This document shows, one piece after another, positions 31,298-44,149 of a stretch of 64,000 bases of DNA (its first letter is position 1; every line of letters starts with the position of its first letter). The DNA is taken from the NCBI GenBank assembly GCA_037951105.1, contig JBAMJV010001370.1, positions 1 to 64,000 of the forward strand, read 5' to 3'. The DNA is from Echinarachnius parma. Its lineage: Eukaryota > Echinodermata > Echinoidea > Clypeasteroida > Echinarachniidae. A program made the position numbers and the translations under genes. The notes beneath the pieces were generated by a model, which made no database searches, was not told the DNA's origin, and saw only the letters and a list, made by a program, of their open reading frames with translations.

Positions 31298-32318
31298 TAC
31301 AGTCAAACCCGTCTTATAGCAGCCAACCTGTCTATGGTGGCCACCAAAAGTGATCCCCTGCAGAGAAAATCATGCATTGTAATATTGGACCCGTCTCAGC
31401 GGCCACCGTCGTTAACATTTTAGTAAAAAGTTGGGGTTAGGGTAAGGATTATTTTTGTTGATTTATATGACACATTAAGCACTTTATAATGCCATGCAAT
31501 AGGGACGGACGGCACACAATAAGGCGGTCAAGAATGCCAAAAGGGGCCATATTGTACCCCTCACCCATCCCCGATTACACTACTCAACCTACTTCACTTT
31601 GTTGGTTGTATGCATGTACCGGTATAAAGTTCCATGTTGTAGTTGTGTTACTTCTCATTTGCCCCTATGAAGGATCATATATGTCCGAAAGCTTGCCTCT
31701 ATTTGACTTACTCGAGTAAAGCCCGGCGCAGACAGAGCCGACTCGACCCGATCCGACTGGTTTTAATCAGGCTAGAGTTGGGCCCGGAGCAGATTTATCG
31801 TGTTAAATCGGCCCCAACTGGCATCCGACTGTCTCTCGACTGGCAAAATGTTTGTCGCGAGGCACTGAAAACTGAGCCGATCGGAAGATCGGAATGACAA
31901 CCAGTCAGTTGGCTCTGTTTGCGCCGGGCATAAGAGTGGGTATAACTATTGCAGTAGTATACAGAGATAGGATAATGGGGCAATAATAAGGACAATCCCT
32001 CTTTACTCCTGTGCTAATTCTAAAGCAGTTGTCAAGAACTATGTGGTATTCTAATAAACATTAGTACGTTTTTAAAAAGGGAACGTCCCTTCTTTAACTC
32101 ATGAGCTTATCAATAACGATAGGAAACTTCTAGAAATTGTATTATTTTGTCTATAGTGGCCACACAAGGGAGACAAGAAATGTGGCCACTGTAGACAGGT
32201 GACCTCTATAGACAGGTTCAATTACACTTTTTTTCTCTGCATGGGATAACTTTGAGTGGCCACTATAGGCAGGTTGGCTGCTATAGACAGGTGGCCGCTA
32301 AGACAGGTTTGACTGTAA
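31298..32318. mobile_element. GTCAAACCTGTC inverted-repeat element, interrupted
   Basis: The left block starts ACAGTCAAACCCGTCTTATA and the right block ends TAAGACAGGTTTGACTGTAA, in inverted orientation, each with internal CCTGTCTATRGTGGCCACC motifs. A different element (31721-31929) lies inside. Shorter members of this family are at 35143-35545 and 44612-44760. Confidence 0.7.
31721..31929. mobile_element. GCCCGGCGCAGACAGAG inverted-repeat element
   Basis: Ends GCCCGGCGCAGACAGAGCC and GGCTCTGTTTGCGCCGGGC are inverted, with CGACCCGATCCGACTGG just inside the left end. A second full copy lies at 58372-58584. About 210 bp, noncoding. Confidence 0.85.
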
Positions 32319-32389
32319 TAATATTGATAATATTGTGAAACAGGAATACCTCTTTTCACTCTATGATTCTAGTTTTCATTGTGTTACGT

Positions 32390-32475
32390 AAACTTTCTTT
32401 TGTTTTGTACAATGATATGTATTTGAATGTTTGTTGGAAATGAAAAAAACTAAACTGAACTGAACTGAAACTGAA
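32390..32475 (+). repeat. Possible LINE 3' tail with (AACTG)n
   Basis: T-rich sequence followed by AAACTGAACTGAACTGAAAC, reminiscent of short tandem tails of non-LTR retrotransposons. No coding part remains. Confidence 0.35.
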
Positions 32476-32499
32476 CTCTAGCACTTGAAAATTAAAACA

Positions 32500-32960
32500 C
32501 AAAGTTGAAAGCTAAGGCAATAGGATTCAAAGATAGGATTAAAAGGCTATAACATGAAATATCTCTTTTCAAATGTGCCCTTGATACAGGCAGTGGATAT
32601 ACTTTACTAGTTTTCAAAGATAAGATGAGGCTGAGGAAAGGTAACATCTCTCTTATACTCTCGTGGTCATGATAAAAACAGCAATACGAAGAAGAAAGGC
32701 AAAGGAAGCATCTCACTAGCGCTTGATGAAGACAGTAACTACTAACTGTAGTATACATTCAAAGAAAGGACTATGGGCTAGAAAAAAGAACATCTCTCTT
32801 TCTCCACGATAAAAAAGAGATAAGATAAAAACTTGTAATACAAAAAAAGGAAGGAAAAGGGTGCATCTCGTTTTACTCTAGCGCTTGATAGAGACAAGGA
32901 GTAACTACTAACTGTAGTATCCATCCAAAGATAGGATAATATGGACTAGAAAAAAAAATC
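32500..32960 (+). repeat. Minisatellite with a unit of about 165 bp
   Basis: TAGCGCTTGATGAAGACAG and AACTACTAACTGTAGTATAC (32716 on) recur from about 32880; GATAGGATAATATGGACTAG and an earlier GATAGGATTAAAAGGCTATA mark further units. Confidence 0.7.
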
Positions 32961-33627
32961 TTTATCGGGCGAGTGCGAGCTCTTACTCAAGGAGAGCTGA
33001 AACATGAGCCGTCATGAATTAGGCATGAGACCGAGTGACTTTCTCTCTCGTCACACAGACATTCACACAAACATGAATGACGTTGGGTCCTCGTCGTTGT
33101 CCTCCACTGTACCTAAATGGCGACAGAAGGTCGTAGATTAAGATATCCACCCTCTGATATCTCTTTTAACAGTCTTTTCTCTTTCCAATTCTTCTCCAAT
33201 TCTTTCCAGACATCTGCTTCCTTTGGAATCTGTCTTGAAATGGTATGGCCAGGGTTGAGCAAGTAACGGGACAGGACAGGGGGGCACAGGGTTTACCCAG
33301 GAGGGGGACAACGTCATGACCTCAGAAAATGAAATGAGTTATGTATTTCGCCTCTTTCTTTTTTTCCAAAGAGGGGGGGGGGGGGGGGGACAGTTAGGAT
33401 ATAAAATTGCCTTAAAAAGAAGGAGGGGCAATTATTACTTCCTGGGCAGGGAGGGGAGGGAGTGGAAATGTTCCCCCTTCCTTCCCTACCCGTCCATTTC
33501 CTTGTCTAGTCTTCTTTTCTCTTCGCTTCTCTCTTCTTACATCTTGTGATTTAGATTATTATAATTTTCTTTTCTCTTCTCTTCGCTTCTCTCTTCTTCC
33601 ATCTTGTGATTTAGATTATTATAATTT
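32961..33627. other. Nothing recognised apart from a poly-G tract
   Basis: Contains a G tract near 33372 and a direct repeat of about 60 bp with ATCTTGTGATTTAGATTATT just before the TTCTC array. The piece around 33060-33140 is less AT-rich, but none of its frames matched anything I know. Confidence 0.45.
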
Positions 33628-33867
33628 TCTCTTCTCTTCTCTTCTCTTCTCTTCTCTTCTCTTCTCTTCTCTTCTCTTCTCTTCTCTTCTCTTCTCTTCT
33701 CTTCTCTTCTCTTCTCTTCTCTTCTCTTCTCTTCTCTTCTCTTCTCTTCTCTTCTCTTCTCTTCTCTTCTCTTCTCTTCTCTTCTCTTCTCTTCTCTTCT
33801 CTTCTCTTCTCTTCTCTTCTCTTCTCTTCTCTTCTCTTCTCTTCTCTTCTCTTCTCTTCTCTTCTCT
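33628..33867 (+). repeat. (TTCTC)n simple repeat
   Basis: About 240 bases of a pure five-base repeat. The long KRREE frame on the minus strand is an artefact. Confidence 0.97.
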
Positions 33868-34489
33868 CCCATATTCTGACTTTGGATCTGGGTTAATCAA
33901 AGAATTCCTGGGCTAGCAAGATAGTATTAAGCTCAAATGCACATCCTCTGTGAATCAGGGCAGATCAAATGTAACATTACATTCAAATTGAAAGTCTAAG
34001 GCCTCTACTATGAACATAATTGTTCTAAATCTCTCCGCTTGAAAAACTTTTATTCTGGAAGTTAAAGGGGGGGAGGGCGGAGTAACATACTTTTGTATTA
34101 TAGTGTATAAAGTATTTTCAATAAATACATCAATTGATAAACACAAAATATATATTTTGGGGGAGTGTGACATTTTCAAGGCATATGTCCAGGGAGCAAC
34201 TTCAAACAGCCCTATATATAGTCGGGACCTCAGATAACTGACAGGTTCCCATCTGTGATGAGGCCCCATAGGAACCTGGGATATCAGGTCATAATAATCA
34301 GGTCCCTGTAGTGAAGGGGTTTATCCAACAAATGCCGAGCACCTGACTAGCAAGCGGTAGGTATATTTCTTTCAAGTCCTACCGAGGTATGACCAGACTG
34401 GTGCTCTAACCCGCAAACTCCCTGTCATAAGACGGACCCTTTAACACTTGACCCCAATGACTGGTTGACCGGAACTGAGACGGCGGTAA

Positions 34490-34640
34490 ACCTGCTCCCT
34501 ACTAGATGCTGCAACTCCCAGAGAGTTAATACAGGACCCACCAGGTTTGAGTAGGCAATGGGTTAACCTGCTCCCTACTAGATGCTGCAACTCCCATAGA
34601 GTTAATACAGGGCCCACCAGGTTCATGTAGGCAATGGGTT
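34490..34640 (-). repeat. TTAACCC mini-repeats, two tandem copies, inverted
   Basis: Two copies read on the minus strand as TTAACCCATTGCCTAC.. CCTGGTGGG.. CTCTATGGGAGTTGC and TAGTAGGGAGCAGGTTAA-like ends. Confidence 0.75.
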
Positions 34641-34886
34641 AAATGTATATGAATCTTAGGCCATAATCCCCTAAACATCTCGTTAAGACTAGAGGTCCGT
34701 AGTTTCCTTGGGCTAGATTTACCTTCCGAGGAAGAGCATTTAGTAAGACGTGACCTACCTTCTTCAACCCCTTTGAAAAAGCAGCTTGTAGCTGACAAGG
34801 GCAATCCATCTCATGAGTGGAGAATAAATAAACTGATAAATACAAATACATTCAATATCAGCTCCAGGGTGTTATGCTAGCTATTC

Positions 34887-34975
34887 AACCCATTCAGGAC
34901 TAACTGATTTTACTATAACATGCATTCTCCATAGACTACTGCCCAACTTTGGGGATTAGTCCTGAACGGGTCAAA
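34887..34975 (+). repeat. CAGGACTGACTGATTTT mini-repeat
   Basis: One copy of the subfamily with AACCCATTCAGGACT at one end, CATGCATTCTCCATAGAC in the middle, and AGTCCTGAACGGGT at the other; the outer ends are inverted repeats. Other copies lie at 47213, 47345-47618, 49838 and 60875. Confidence 0.75.
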
Positions 34976-35142
34976 TCTGATAAAATGTCTTATAAGATGT
35001 CTTAATAATACAGATGGTGATCACTTGTCTCACAAAGTAAACAATTGGAAGAAAAAACGGCCGCATCTGCTACCCATCGTCTTTTACTAATCCTAGAACT
35101 GCATCTTCTTCATTTTTAAGCAAAAAAAAGGAAAAAGAGATA

Positions 35143-35545
35143 GTCAAACCCGTCTATAGCAACCGACCTGCCTATAGTGGCCTCCAAATGTAATTCCTGT
35201 AAAGAGAAACTGCATGCGATCAAACCTGTCTTAGAAGCCACCTGTCTATAGTGGCGACCAAGAGTGTTCCGCAGCAGAGTAAAGCAGTGTTATGGAACCT
35301 GTCTATAGAGGTCACCTGTCTTCATTGGCCACTATTCTAGCTTCCTTGGATGCTCACTTTACACAGGTTTCACTGTAAGGTCAAACCTGTATTAGTGTCC
35401 ACCTGCCTATATATAGCAGCCAACCTGACAATATAATAGTGGCCCCCAAAAGTGATCCCTGCAGAGTAAAGTGGTGTTATGGAACCTGTCTACAAAGGAC
35501 CCTTTTCTTGTTTCAGCTTGTTACTCTACACAGGTTTGGTTGCAT
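35143..35545. mobile_element. GTCAAACCTGTC elements, two side by side
   Basis: The first (about 35143-35377) runs AGTCAAACCCGTCTATAGC to ACACAGGTTTCACTGTAAGG. A second begins immediately at GGTCAAACCTGTATTAG and ends ACACAGGTTTGGTTG. Both contain AACCTGTCTAYARAGG motifs. Confidence 0.7.
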
Positions 35546-35764
35546 CAAGAGTCGAGGAAGGTAAAAATACCTGGCAGTTTTGTTCTCAAAATTGGAGGTC
35601 AAAAATATGTTTGCCTCCATCTCTAATTTGCTTGATAGAATAATACAGCTCAAATTCAAATGCAACATCAACATTTTTTATGCAATATATTTCACATTAC
35701 ACCTTACTATTTATGTGAACTATTATGTTGATCTATTGTTATTCTATACAGTTCTATTTTAATG

Positions 35765-35823
35765 TTAACCCGTTCCCTTCGAGATTCTGAAATCCCACCC
35801 GGTTCCCGTAAGCAACGGGTTAA
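35765..35823 (+). repeat. TTAACCC mini-repeat, complete 59 bp
   Basis: TTAACCCGTTCCCTTCGAGA at the left and GTAAGCAACGGGTTAA at the right, with ATTCTGAAATCCCACCCGG between. It has inverted termini and TTAA at both edges. Confidence 0.85.
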
Positions 35824-36289
35824 TATTACTTAACCCAGTGTTACACATATTTTGTATTATATTTGATATTGTTATCACACTATTTTGACTGCCCTGCACT
35901 GGCAGTTATCCTGGGTTATGTTCTTCCTCTTTTTTCTTTTTTTCCTTTTTTTTTTTTTTGTGGGGGGGGGGGGGGGGGGGGGGGTGTGCAGAATTTGCCT
36001 TATAAAGTGATGATCAAAACAAACCAAAAATTGTGAGTGGGCCCAAACAATAGGATTAATCAGAATGGAGATGTACATGTACCATACCTACATTTTGTCA
36101 GGTGAGAGTGAGTAAGGTGCAAAGTCAATTTTTGATTGATTAAATACACATTCCATCATGCCGCTCGGATCCTCCTATATGCGACGCATAATTTTCAGAT
36201 AATTATGGATCAATTTTGGTAAATATTCATTGAATGTGTAAGAATGTCATCTGCAGTTGGTTTCTACAGGGCTTTACATTTCTCTATCA

Positions 36290-36365
36290 ACCCCTTCACT
36301 ACAAGATTTTAAAATCCCCATAGACTTTGTACATAGTCCAGTCGGTTCCCGTAAGCAACGGGTTA
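36290..36365 (+). repeat. TTAACCC mini-repeat
   Basis: Contains AAATCCCCATAGACTTTGTA and ends CCCGTAAGCAACGGGTTAA; the left end is eroded. Confidence 0.75.
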
Positions 36366-37980
36366 AAACATGTTGATCTTTTAGCACCCTTCTCTTTCTC
36401 CACTGACGAGCTATCACTCGAATCAATCAAATCACCAACAAAAATTGTAACAGCACCGGATAAACTCTTCGACCGAGGCATTCAGCTGGTTGAGGTTTCC
36501 TGCACAAACCTATTTTTACTCCTCCCTTCCCTCCTCATTTTTTCACAACCACGAGCACGATTACATCTATTGTCTACGACCCGGAGGTTGCTATTAAATG
36601 GCGTGCCAATCAAGCACAGAATTACACGCACACACTGGGGGGATTTAGTTGCGTGATTACCGCGGTGTTAATTACACTGTATGAAGAAAAAAAAGGTGAG
36701 AATGTTTCTTCTGGCTGTACGCGACGTATCCAAATGATCTACTTTACATTTTTCTATTTTTGGTTGCGTGATTGCAATCTTGACTTCAAGCACAAATGAA
36801 AACGGTTCCGAGAACGCAATCTTCAGTTTTTAAAAGGAGAATTTGCTTGTCTTGATTAAATGCCCTTTGTCGATGGAGAAAAAAAAACAGTGTTATAATT
36901 ATAAGCGTTTGTAATATATTTCCTGAAATGGCAATTACCTTCCTCATCTGGAAAGTTCTTTTCCAGTTTTCTAATCTATTGTCCTTACATAGACAAAAGC
37001 ATTTCTATCATAGGTGTAAAACTAAGGCGATTTAACCCATTGCCTACAGGAACCTGTTGGGCACTTTATGGGGATTGTAACATAGTAGGGAGCAGGTTTA
37101 AACGAGTAAAACATACTTGTGGTTGTTCGGGACGGATTTAAATCTTTTTAAATATTTCCATTTCGATTGCGAGATTACAATCTTGGCTTGGAGCAAAGTG
37201 AAAACGGTTTTAAGAACCCAATCTTTAATTAATTCCATAGGCGTGAAGAAATGCCCTATCTCCCTGATTAATACAAAACTTGATTCCCTAAATATTTCCT
37301 AAAATACTGATGGTTCTAAGATTCTGGAAAGTTCCGATCTCATGTCAGTCATGACATGCACTGAAACACTCCTCAGAACTATCTTGAGAGTTAGAAAGTT
37401 TTACAGCTGAAAGTAACTAAAAAAAAGAATATGTGAGAAAACGTTTTCAAATCTTGTTGGTTTGCTAATCCCTATTAAGCAATGCAATATCACTTGATTT
37501 TACAACAAACCAGTGTCATACACTTGTCACTTTTCTTCAAGAAAAAAAAAAACATGTGATTTTCTATATAAATATGTCCATTATGAAACAAAATCTTTAG
37601 AGTAGAAACAAAGTCGATAATTCAAATTGATTTAAAGAAACAATTATCCTGCAGTTATATTTTGTTTACATGAATTATATAGTTAATAGTAAAAATGACA
37701 TAGTTTACTTGAACTGAAATTCTTGGGAAAAAACAGAGCCCCAGGAAATGGGACAGGAATGTTCACATAATCATTAACCGTTAATTTGGTAATTTTAGAT
37801 GGATGGGAAGTTACCCGAAAAACAGAAAATCACAAGAAATTCCATGAAACACTACAATTTTGATTAAATTTGTCTGGAGGCAATTTTAGTAAGTTCCACC
37901 CATGTTGATGAAAGTGGGCAATCTTTTTTTCCTCTTTTCTTTGATAATTAAGAGGGAAACAGTAGTTGTTAATACTTATC
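36366..37980. other. Mostly unrecognised, one mini-repeat at 37032-37107
   Basis: TTTAACCCATTGCCTACAGG to AGCAGGTTTAA (37032-37107) is a mini-repeat. The 109-codon plus frame at 36327-36656 overlaps the mini-repeat before it and resembles nothing known. A rough duplication pairs TTGCGTGATTGCAATCTTGA (36761) with GATTGCGAGATTACAATCTT (37163). Confidence 0.5.
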
Positions 37981-38760
37981 CATCCATTATATACAATTTA
38001 TCTAATTTCCTTTTATAAACATAAAAGTGGTCAAATTTTCTCCCCTGTAGTTATTTTCAAAATGAAGAGAAATTTGTAATATTCCATCATATGGATTTTG
38101 TCTAATCTAATTTCCTTTCATAAATATCAAAGTGGTCAAATTTTCTCCCTTGAGTTATTTTCAAAATGAAGAGAAATTGAGTAGTTTGGTTGTAAAACTA
38201 GCTGCCCACAATAGGGAGGCTATCTCAAGCAATTTCCGTTTGAAAATATCATACACATGGTCACTATTTTTCTATATTTTCTTTCTCTTCCTCCTCATAA
38301 TACAAAGACTGTCTCGTCCAATTTCCTTTCAAAAATATTATCTTCATTACTTATTTGTAAGTAAAGACAAATCCCAATTGTTCTACATTATATCTTTCCA
38401 AAGTATAAAGATTATCTATAATGCAATTTCCTATTAAAAATATGACCCAAGGTTGGACAACATATTCCAGAATCTTTTATTTTCACCCCCAAGCCATTTA
38501 AACTCTTGCGGTCATTTAACTCTTTCGGTCCAGAATCTTTTATTTTTACTCTTGCAGTTCTAAAAAAAGAAACAAAAAGGCTAACGAGTTATTCATTAAT
38601 TATTGAGTTACGGAAATAAGAGGGTTTGTTTTCACCCCTAAGCCCAAGGCTACTTTAATAACTTGCAAACAACTTTCAACTAACCCTGACGGTTCTAAAA
38701 AAAAAGTAACAAAACAAGGCTAACAAGTTATTTATCAATTATTGAGCTACGGCAATTAGA
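37980..38760 (+). repeat. Two adjacent short minisatellites
   Basis: TTTTCAAAATGAAGAGAAAT with TAATTTCCTTTYATAAAYAT recurs at about 125-bp spacing (38010-38170), then diverged copies to 38440. From 38470, CAGAATCTTTTATTTT and GCTAACRAGTTATTYATYAA recur. Confidence 0.7.
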
Positions 38761-39089
38761 TGGTTTACAACCGAGAAGTTTAACTAAAAATCTAAATATT
38801 GGACTGAGGTAAAAGAAGCTATATTTCAGCTGTACTATCAGGAAATAATCCCCCTGAAATGACCATGAAGTAAAATGTTCAAGTTTGATTTTGATGAGAT
38901 GCCCTCTCCCCCGTTTAACACCTTGCCTACAGGAACCAGGTAGGCCTTGCAAAAAAGTGTATGGGAATTATAGAATCTCAAATGTTAGAGTCTACTTTAC
39001 CTAAAGCTCTGATAGGAGCCTTGCATTTTTTGTTTGTGTTTTGTGTTTTATTGAAAATCAACAATATAACTACAATATTAAAAAGTTTG

Positions 39090-39480
39090 CAGTTCAGGCC
39101 AGTAGCCAGGGGGGGGGGGGGGGGCACCCCCCCCCTCGAAAAAAAATTCAGAAAGGACCACTTTTTGCCGGTCTCTGGTCCACTCTTTACCGATCTCGGG
39201 TACACTTTTTATTGGTCTCGACAATCTAAACCAATGGTCAACAACCAATCTCATACATAGGACGTCCATTTATCATCCTATCCGAGGGACGGAGTGTTTT
39301 CCCTGAATCTTTTTTTCCTGCATAGGAAGCACGAGGGAGGCCGATAACTCACATCAAGAGTTCGCTCAAAGATATTGCGCGATAAAAGACGCATTGTCAG
39401 ATGGTTTGATTCAAACCGGGGATCCCGTGCATCAGACGCGCACGCTCCTAACTAACTCATCTTTCCATTACAAGGCAATA
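39090..39480 (+). repeat. Dispersed repeat with poly-G/C start
   Basis: A CCAGTAGCCAGGGGGG tract is followed by CACTTTTTGCCGGTCTCTGG and CACTCTTTACCGATCTCGG. A second part (39260-39430) shares GTCCATTTATCATCCTATCC, GAGGGACGGAGTGTTTTCC and GATAAAAGA with 54640-54800. The family is unknown to me. Confidence 0.55.
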
Positions 39481-40489
39481 CAGCAGACCCCAATCCAACA
39501 GTTTTTGTATCTAGTCATGAATGGGTTAAATCAAAATCATATCAACCTCGTACGGATAACATGAAAAACATAAAGAATATAGGAGATATCATTTTCAATC
39601 AGCCATGTTCGAATTGACTGACTGATGTGGGTCACATGTACCAGTCTAGCTAGCTTTGGATGAAGATATATAGCTAGATTTGATATAGATTGCATTTTCG
39701 GATTTAACAAAAATCAAATGAAATCCGTCTACATTCCTATAGGCAAGGTCACAATAATTTTGAGCAAAACACGTTCAATTTGAGTCGTTATTACAAACAC
39801 TTTAATATTAATACCATTTTATGAGAAACATCAACAACGATGAGCTTTGCTATGCATTTTTCATTTGTATGATGTCAAACACTTATATCATTTTATCAAG
39901 AGTAGCAACAATGATAAGTTTTGCTATAAATCATTCATTTGTGCAATGCAAAAGATCAAGTTATTTTAGATAACCTTGTCAAAAACATAATTATGTTTTG
40001 TTCGTTGTGAGAAGCAAGAAATTTTATTTTCACCTAATCAAAAATATCAACAATAATATACATTTGTTATGATGTCAAACTATCTTATGCCAATTTATCA
40101 AAATATTAGCATTGATATAAAATTGATATGTCAAACGTAAAGTAATCTTATATCACTTTATCAACAATATTCAACAATAATTCCCTTTCATGATCTTCAT
40201 TACAGATTCAATTTCTTTAATATGTCCCAAGGGTGATAACCAAAAACAAAACCAAGCATTTCTTCTTTCACTACTGAAGTAATGTGACCTTGGATAAATG
40301 ATGTAGCTTTCTTTCAATGTTTTTAGAAAACAAATATTTTGCTTGTGAATCTTGATTATAAAAAAAATTGGACAATTAGATATCAATTTAATCAGTTAGT
40401 AAATAAAGACTCATATTAAGATATCAATTTCCATCTGATATTTCCTTAAAAAATGAAACACTTAAGTGTAAAATATATAATGGTTGATT
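39481..40489. other. Nothing clearly recognised
   Basis: AT-rich, with loose internal repetition of TTATCAA.AGTAGCAACAAT-like phrases near 39830, 39900 and 40140. No gene. Confidence 0.45.
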
Positions 40490-41960
40490 GATGCAAGATC
40501 ATCAAAAATGCATCAGCATACACTGTCATTTCTATCTAATTAACAAGATAATAATCTTAAGAGGAGACGGATATGCAGACATTATGGCTACAATGTACAA
40601 TCCAATACGCTTTTCAATATCTGGTTGCAGTAAGGCCTTTTTAATAGAGTCAGGGTGTGGCCATGCATCTTTACAATCAAAAATATATTTTCCAACTATA
40701 AACTTAGAATTGCAGACAACAGAATGCAGACTACAATCTTAAATCCACTGATCTGTACAACAACTGGATGCAGCAAGGCCCTTTTTAATGGAGACAGGGT
40801 GTGGCCATCTTTACAATACATTTTCCCACTAATAAACAAACAAAAGTTCTGCAGACTATGATCTCCTATCCACTGATCTGTACAATATCTGGATGCAGTA
40901 ATGTATTGTTAAATGGAGACAGGGTGTGGGCATCTTTCTATGCTATTCCCTAGTAATTAATCAACTCATATCTTGTGATATTCTAGACCAACTAGAGACA
41001 GAAATAATTCTCTATACAATGCACTTTACAATATCTGGATTTGTTTTCTTTGGATAAAAAATATGTAGATCTTTAAAGCTATATCATTTCAGACTAATTA
41101 ATCAAATTATCATCTCTTTGGTGATATTCTACCAACTGGAAACAGTAACATCAACAATGGTCAATCCATTGATCTGCAAATAACTGGATGCAATAACGTT
41201 CTTTGTTTTTTTTATCAAGTCAAGTGTTTTTCATATTTATGTTCATTTTTCTGCCTAATTAACCAACATATATGCTTATCTACTGAATGGAGACAAAGAT
41301 ATGCAGACGACAGTTCACAATCCATTGATCTGCAAAATAACTGGATTCAGTTATGTATTTTCGATCTGAGCGAAGTGTCTAGCATATATAATTCTCCTTT
41401 CTACCTAATTAAACAACATGTGTTTTTTATCTGCGTTTTCCTCCCAACTGGAGACTAGGATATGTAGACATCAGTCTACGGTGTTTAATCCACTGATCTG
41501 TATAACAATAGGATAGTAATACCCCTTTATAACCCAGTCAAGTAGTTGACATACTTACATTATATTCTCCTTTTTACCTTATTAAATAAACAACATGTGT
41601 TTTTTCTAGGTTTTTCTTTCAACTGAAGACAAAGATAGGCAGACAACAGTCTATGATGTTCAGTCCACTGATCTTTGTAATCACTTGAAGCAGCATCGAC
41701 CCTTTAAGTGAACCCGTTCACTTTGAGATTCTGAAATCCCTATAGACTTTGTACATAGCCCACCCGGTTCACGTAAACAACGGGTTAAGGCAATTTGTTG
41801 ACACATTTGTATACTACTTTCCAGTTAATTAACCTACTATTATGAATCTCTTGAATGTTTTTTTTTTCTTCTACTAAGAGACAGAAATGAAGACAAGAGT
41901 CTACAATGTTCAAGACACTGATCTGTTAGATAAGCGGATGTGGTAATGCCTTTTTAAACT
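40490..41960 (+). repeat. Minisatellite with a unit of about 125-220 bp, roughly nine units
   Basis: CCACTGATCTGTACAA, ATCTGGATGCAGTAA, GGAGACAGGGTGTGGCCAT and TAATTAA recur throughout with drift. A TTAACCC mini-repeat is inserted at 41707-41788. Confidence 0.8.
41707..41788 (+). repeat. TTAACCC mini-repeat
   Basis: GAACCCGTTCACTTTGAGAT at the left, CCCTATAGACTTTGTACATA inside, CGTAAACAACGGGTTAA at the right. Confidence 0.75.
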
Positions 41961-42084
41961 GAAGCCGGGTATCTATTAATCCTAAACGGATCTAGTAAAT
42001 ACTGTATGTTGATATATATAATGTCACATACTGTTCTATCATCTTCTAATTAGTCTGCTTCCTTCAATATCCCAGGGACAGAGG

Positions 42085-42420
42085 AGGGGGGGGGGGGGGG
42101 GGGTGTGTTTCACAAAGATCCTAAGTTGAACTTAACTCTAAGTTGGACTTTAAAAAGTATGGTAAGCGATTTGTAGCCTTCATTCGAACAAAATATATAT
42201 TCAAAAGCAAAAGTGCAAGTATTTTGGACTTTTTATATATTTTTCATGAATAACATGAAATCTCTTTGATAATAAAAAAATATTTATGAATTGAAACAAC
42301 ATTTAATCCCTTTTAAAAAGACTTTCAGTATTTGTTTTCAAAGAAACTAATGGCTTTCAATACTTTTTAAGTCCAACTTAGAGTTGAGTTCAACTTAGGA
42401 TCTTTGTGAAACACCCCCCT
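42085..42420. mobile_element. GTGTTTCACAAAGATCC inverted-repeat element, full length
   Basis: After a G tract the left end reads GTTTCACAAAGATCCTAAG and TTGAACTTAACTCTAAGTTG; the right end is its inverse, ending GATCTTTGTGAAACACCCCC. The AT-rich interior (GTAGCC, TTCAAAAGCAAAA) is shared with 24527, 27111 and 46727. It is a non-autonomous DNA element of unknown superfamily. Confidence 0.85.
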
Positions 42421-42539
42421 GGAAGAATGGGAACGTTCTTCCTTAGCACTGTGTGCGCCTAACAGGTGACTGGCTGGAATACTCCCTAGGGAGTGGGAAA
42501 TGTGCACTTTGTATGTACATGAAGGAATGATTGCAGTGT

Positions 42540-42614
42540 GTAATAATAATAGCGCTTGGAGGCTTTGTTGCAATTTGCGCTCTATAGATATCTATGATCA
42601 TTATCATCATCATT

Positions 42615-42655
<41 letters not shown>

Positions 42656-42660
42656 TAGCA
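42540..42660 (+). mobile_element. SINE/LINE 3' tail fragment with ATT microsatellite
   Basis: TAATAATAATAGCGCTTGGA and TTTGCGCTCTATAGATATCT, then (ATT)-rich repeats, resemble the tail of the SINE at 8470-8754 and of L2-type elements. The 5' part is not recognisable. Confidence 0.5.
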
Positions 42661-44149
42661 TTATTATTAATATCTGTATAACCTATATATTATTATATCC
42701 TAATTCTTGGATATGTGAAATTATTGATTTAATTTGTTATACTTGTTCCCTTTAATTGCTTCTCTACTTGACGTCTGGAGACACAAATGCAGATGACCGT
42801 TAAAATCAACCGAGACAATTAATCAAAATGAAATATCCGACAGAATGGTCAGAATTGATGGACTGGCAATTAATTGAATAAAAACATCATCTGGTGGTCA
42901 GAAAAATACCTCCGTATCTATCCTTGGGCTGACAATATTTGTTTAATATACCACTATTGATTTGCTTGAAAATGCTTTAAATGAGCGTACGTAGCATGTC
43001 GTAATTATAAAGTTCCCAGCCTTAGGCAATTTGAGTTGTTGTTTTTCTTTCTTTCCATTCTCTCTCTCTGTCTTCCTTTTTACTTATATGTGCAATATGA
43101 TGCTTAAATATAAAATAGTAATATAAATAACAGAATTTATATCTTGGTTAAAAATACTTATTGTACTATAAGGAAATGCCTCATAAAACTAGCAGTTTTA
43201 TTTCCCCTTTCTTTTCAATCACTTGCCTCATGTAATCTTGTTTTAAAATAATAATCCTCCTTCTTTGGGACTGCTTCATTAATCCAAACAAAAACATGTA
43301 ATCCAAAGAAAAAGATGTAATCCAAAAACAAAAATACAGGTATAAAAACTCCATGTTGTAATTTTCAACAAGATTTTGTTTTATTACAACAAATTGTTGT
43401 TCTCCTTCAAGTGTGCAAGCGCAAAGAACCATCTTGAACAAAGTTGTACACAAAATATTGAGGAATATTCAACTAAAAAGTCTACTTTTCGTGTTTTATT
43501 TGGATTACTTACTTCTTTAGCACGTAGACATTCAAAACTGCATTTTACTAATTTTTGAAGTTTTTGTAAAAGTTTTAGTGGCCCAAAAAGTAGAACAAGG
43601 TAAGAAAAGCAACAAGTATATTTCTAGGCTGAGAGTAAAAACATAATGGAGATTCATATTTGTAATTCATCTCCTACAAAATCTAAATCATCTAAGTAAG
43701 ATAACTGAGGTGTTCTTCAGTGGAATTAGATCATCATATAACGATAAATGTTACATAACCTAATTTTAGTTGAGACCAACCATGGAATATTAGTGTTAAT
43801 TTTGAAACATTAGAAGCAAATCCTGAGATCCTGTACAAGTGATATCATGGATTTCAGAACAACCATATGGTGCGAAAGTGAAATCGGAGATTAGAATAAC
43901 ATATTGGATATGGCATCATGCGGATGATGCCCATAATCTCTGGAGACTTATATCCTACATACCCTTTTATGTAGAGAATCTGAGAACATTTTGTCCGGTG
44001 AGAGCAAGAAAGGCATTAACCAGTTTCCAACAAGTTTATGAAATCCCCATAGACTTTGTACACAACCCACTCGGTTCCCGTGGTCAAGGGGTTGAGTTGA
44101 TTTGTGCTAAATGAGTTATGCATACCATCTCGCGGTCCAGTTTAATTGC
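42661..44149. other. Nothing recognised except a partial mini-repeat
   Basis: AT-rich; a partial TTAACCC-type mini-repeat (GAAATCCCCATAGACTTTGT, CCCACTCGGTTCCCGTGG) ends near 44095. No exon seen. Confidence 0.5.

Noticed and set aside
33537-33900. Lysine/arginine/glutamate-rich minus-strand frames
   Set aside because: Produced by the TTCTC simple repeat; all frames are open because the unit contains no stop.
36327-36656. 109-codon plus-strand frame
   Set aside because: Overlaps a mini-repeat at its start, is on the strand opposite the gene, and shows no known motif or splice context.
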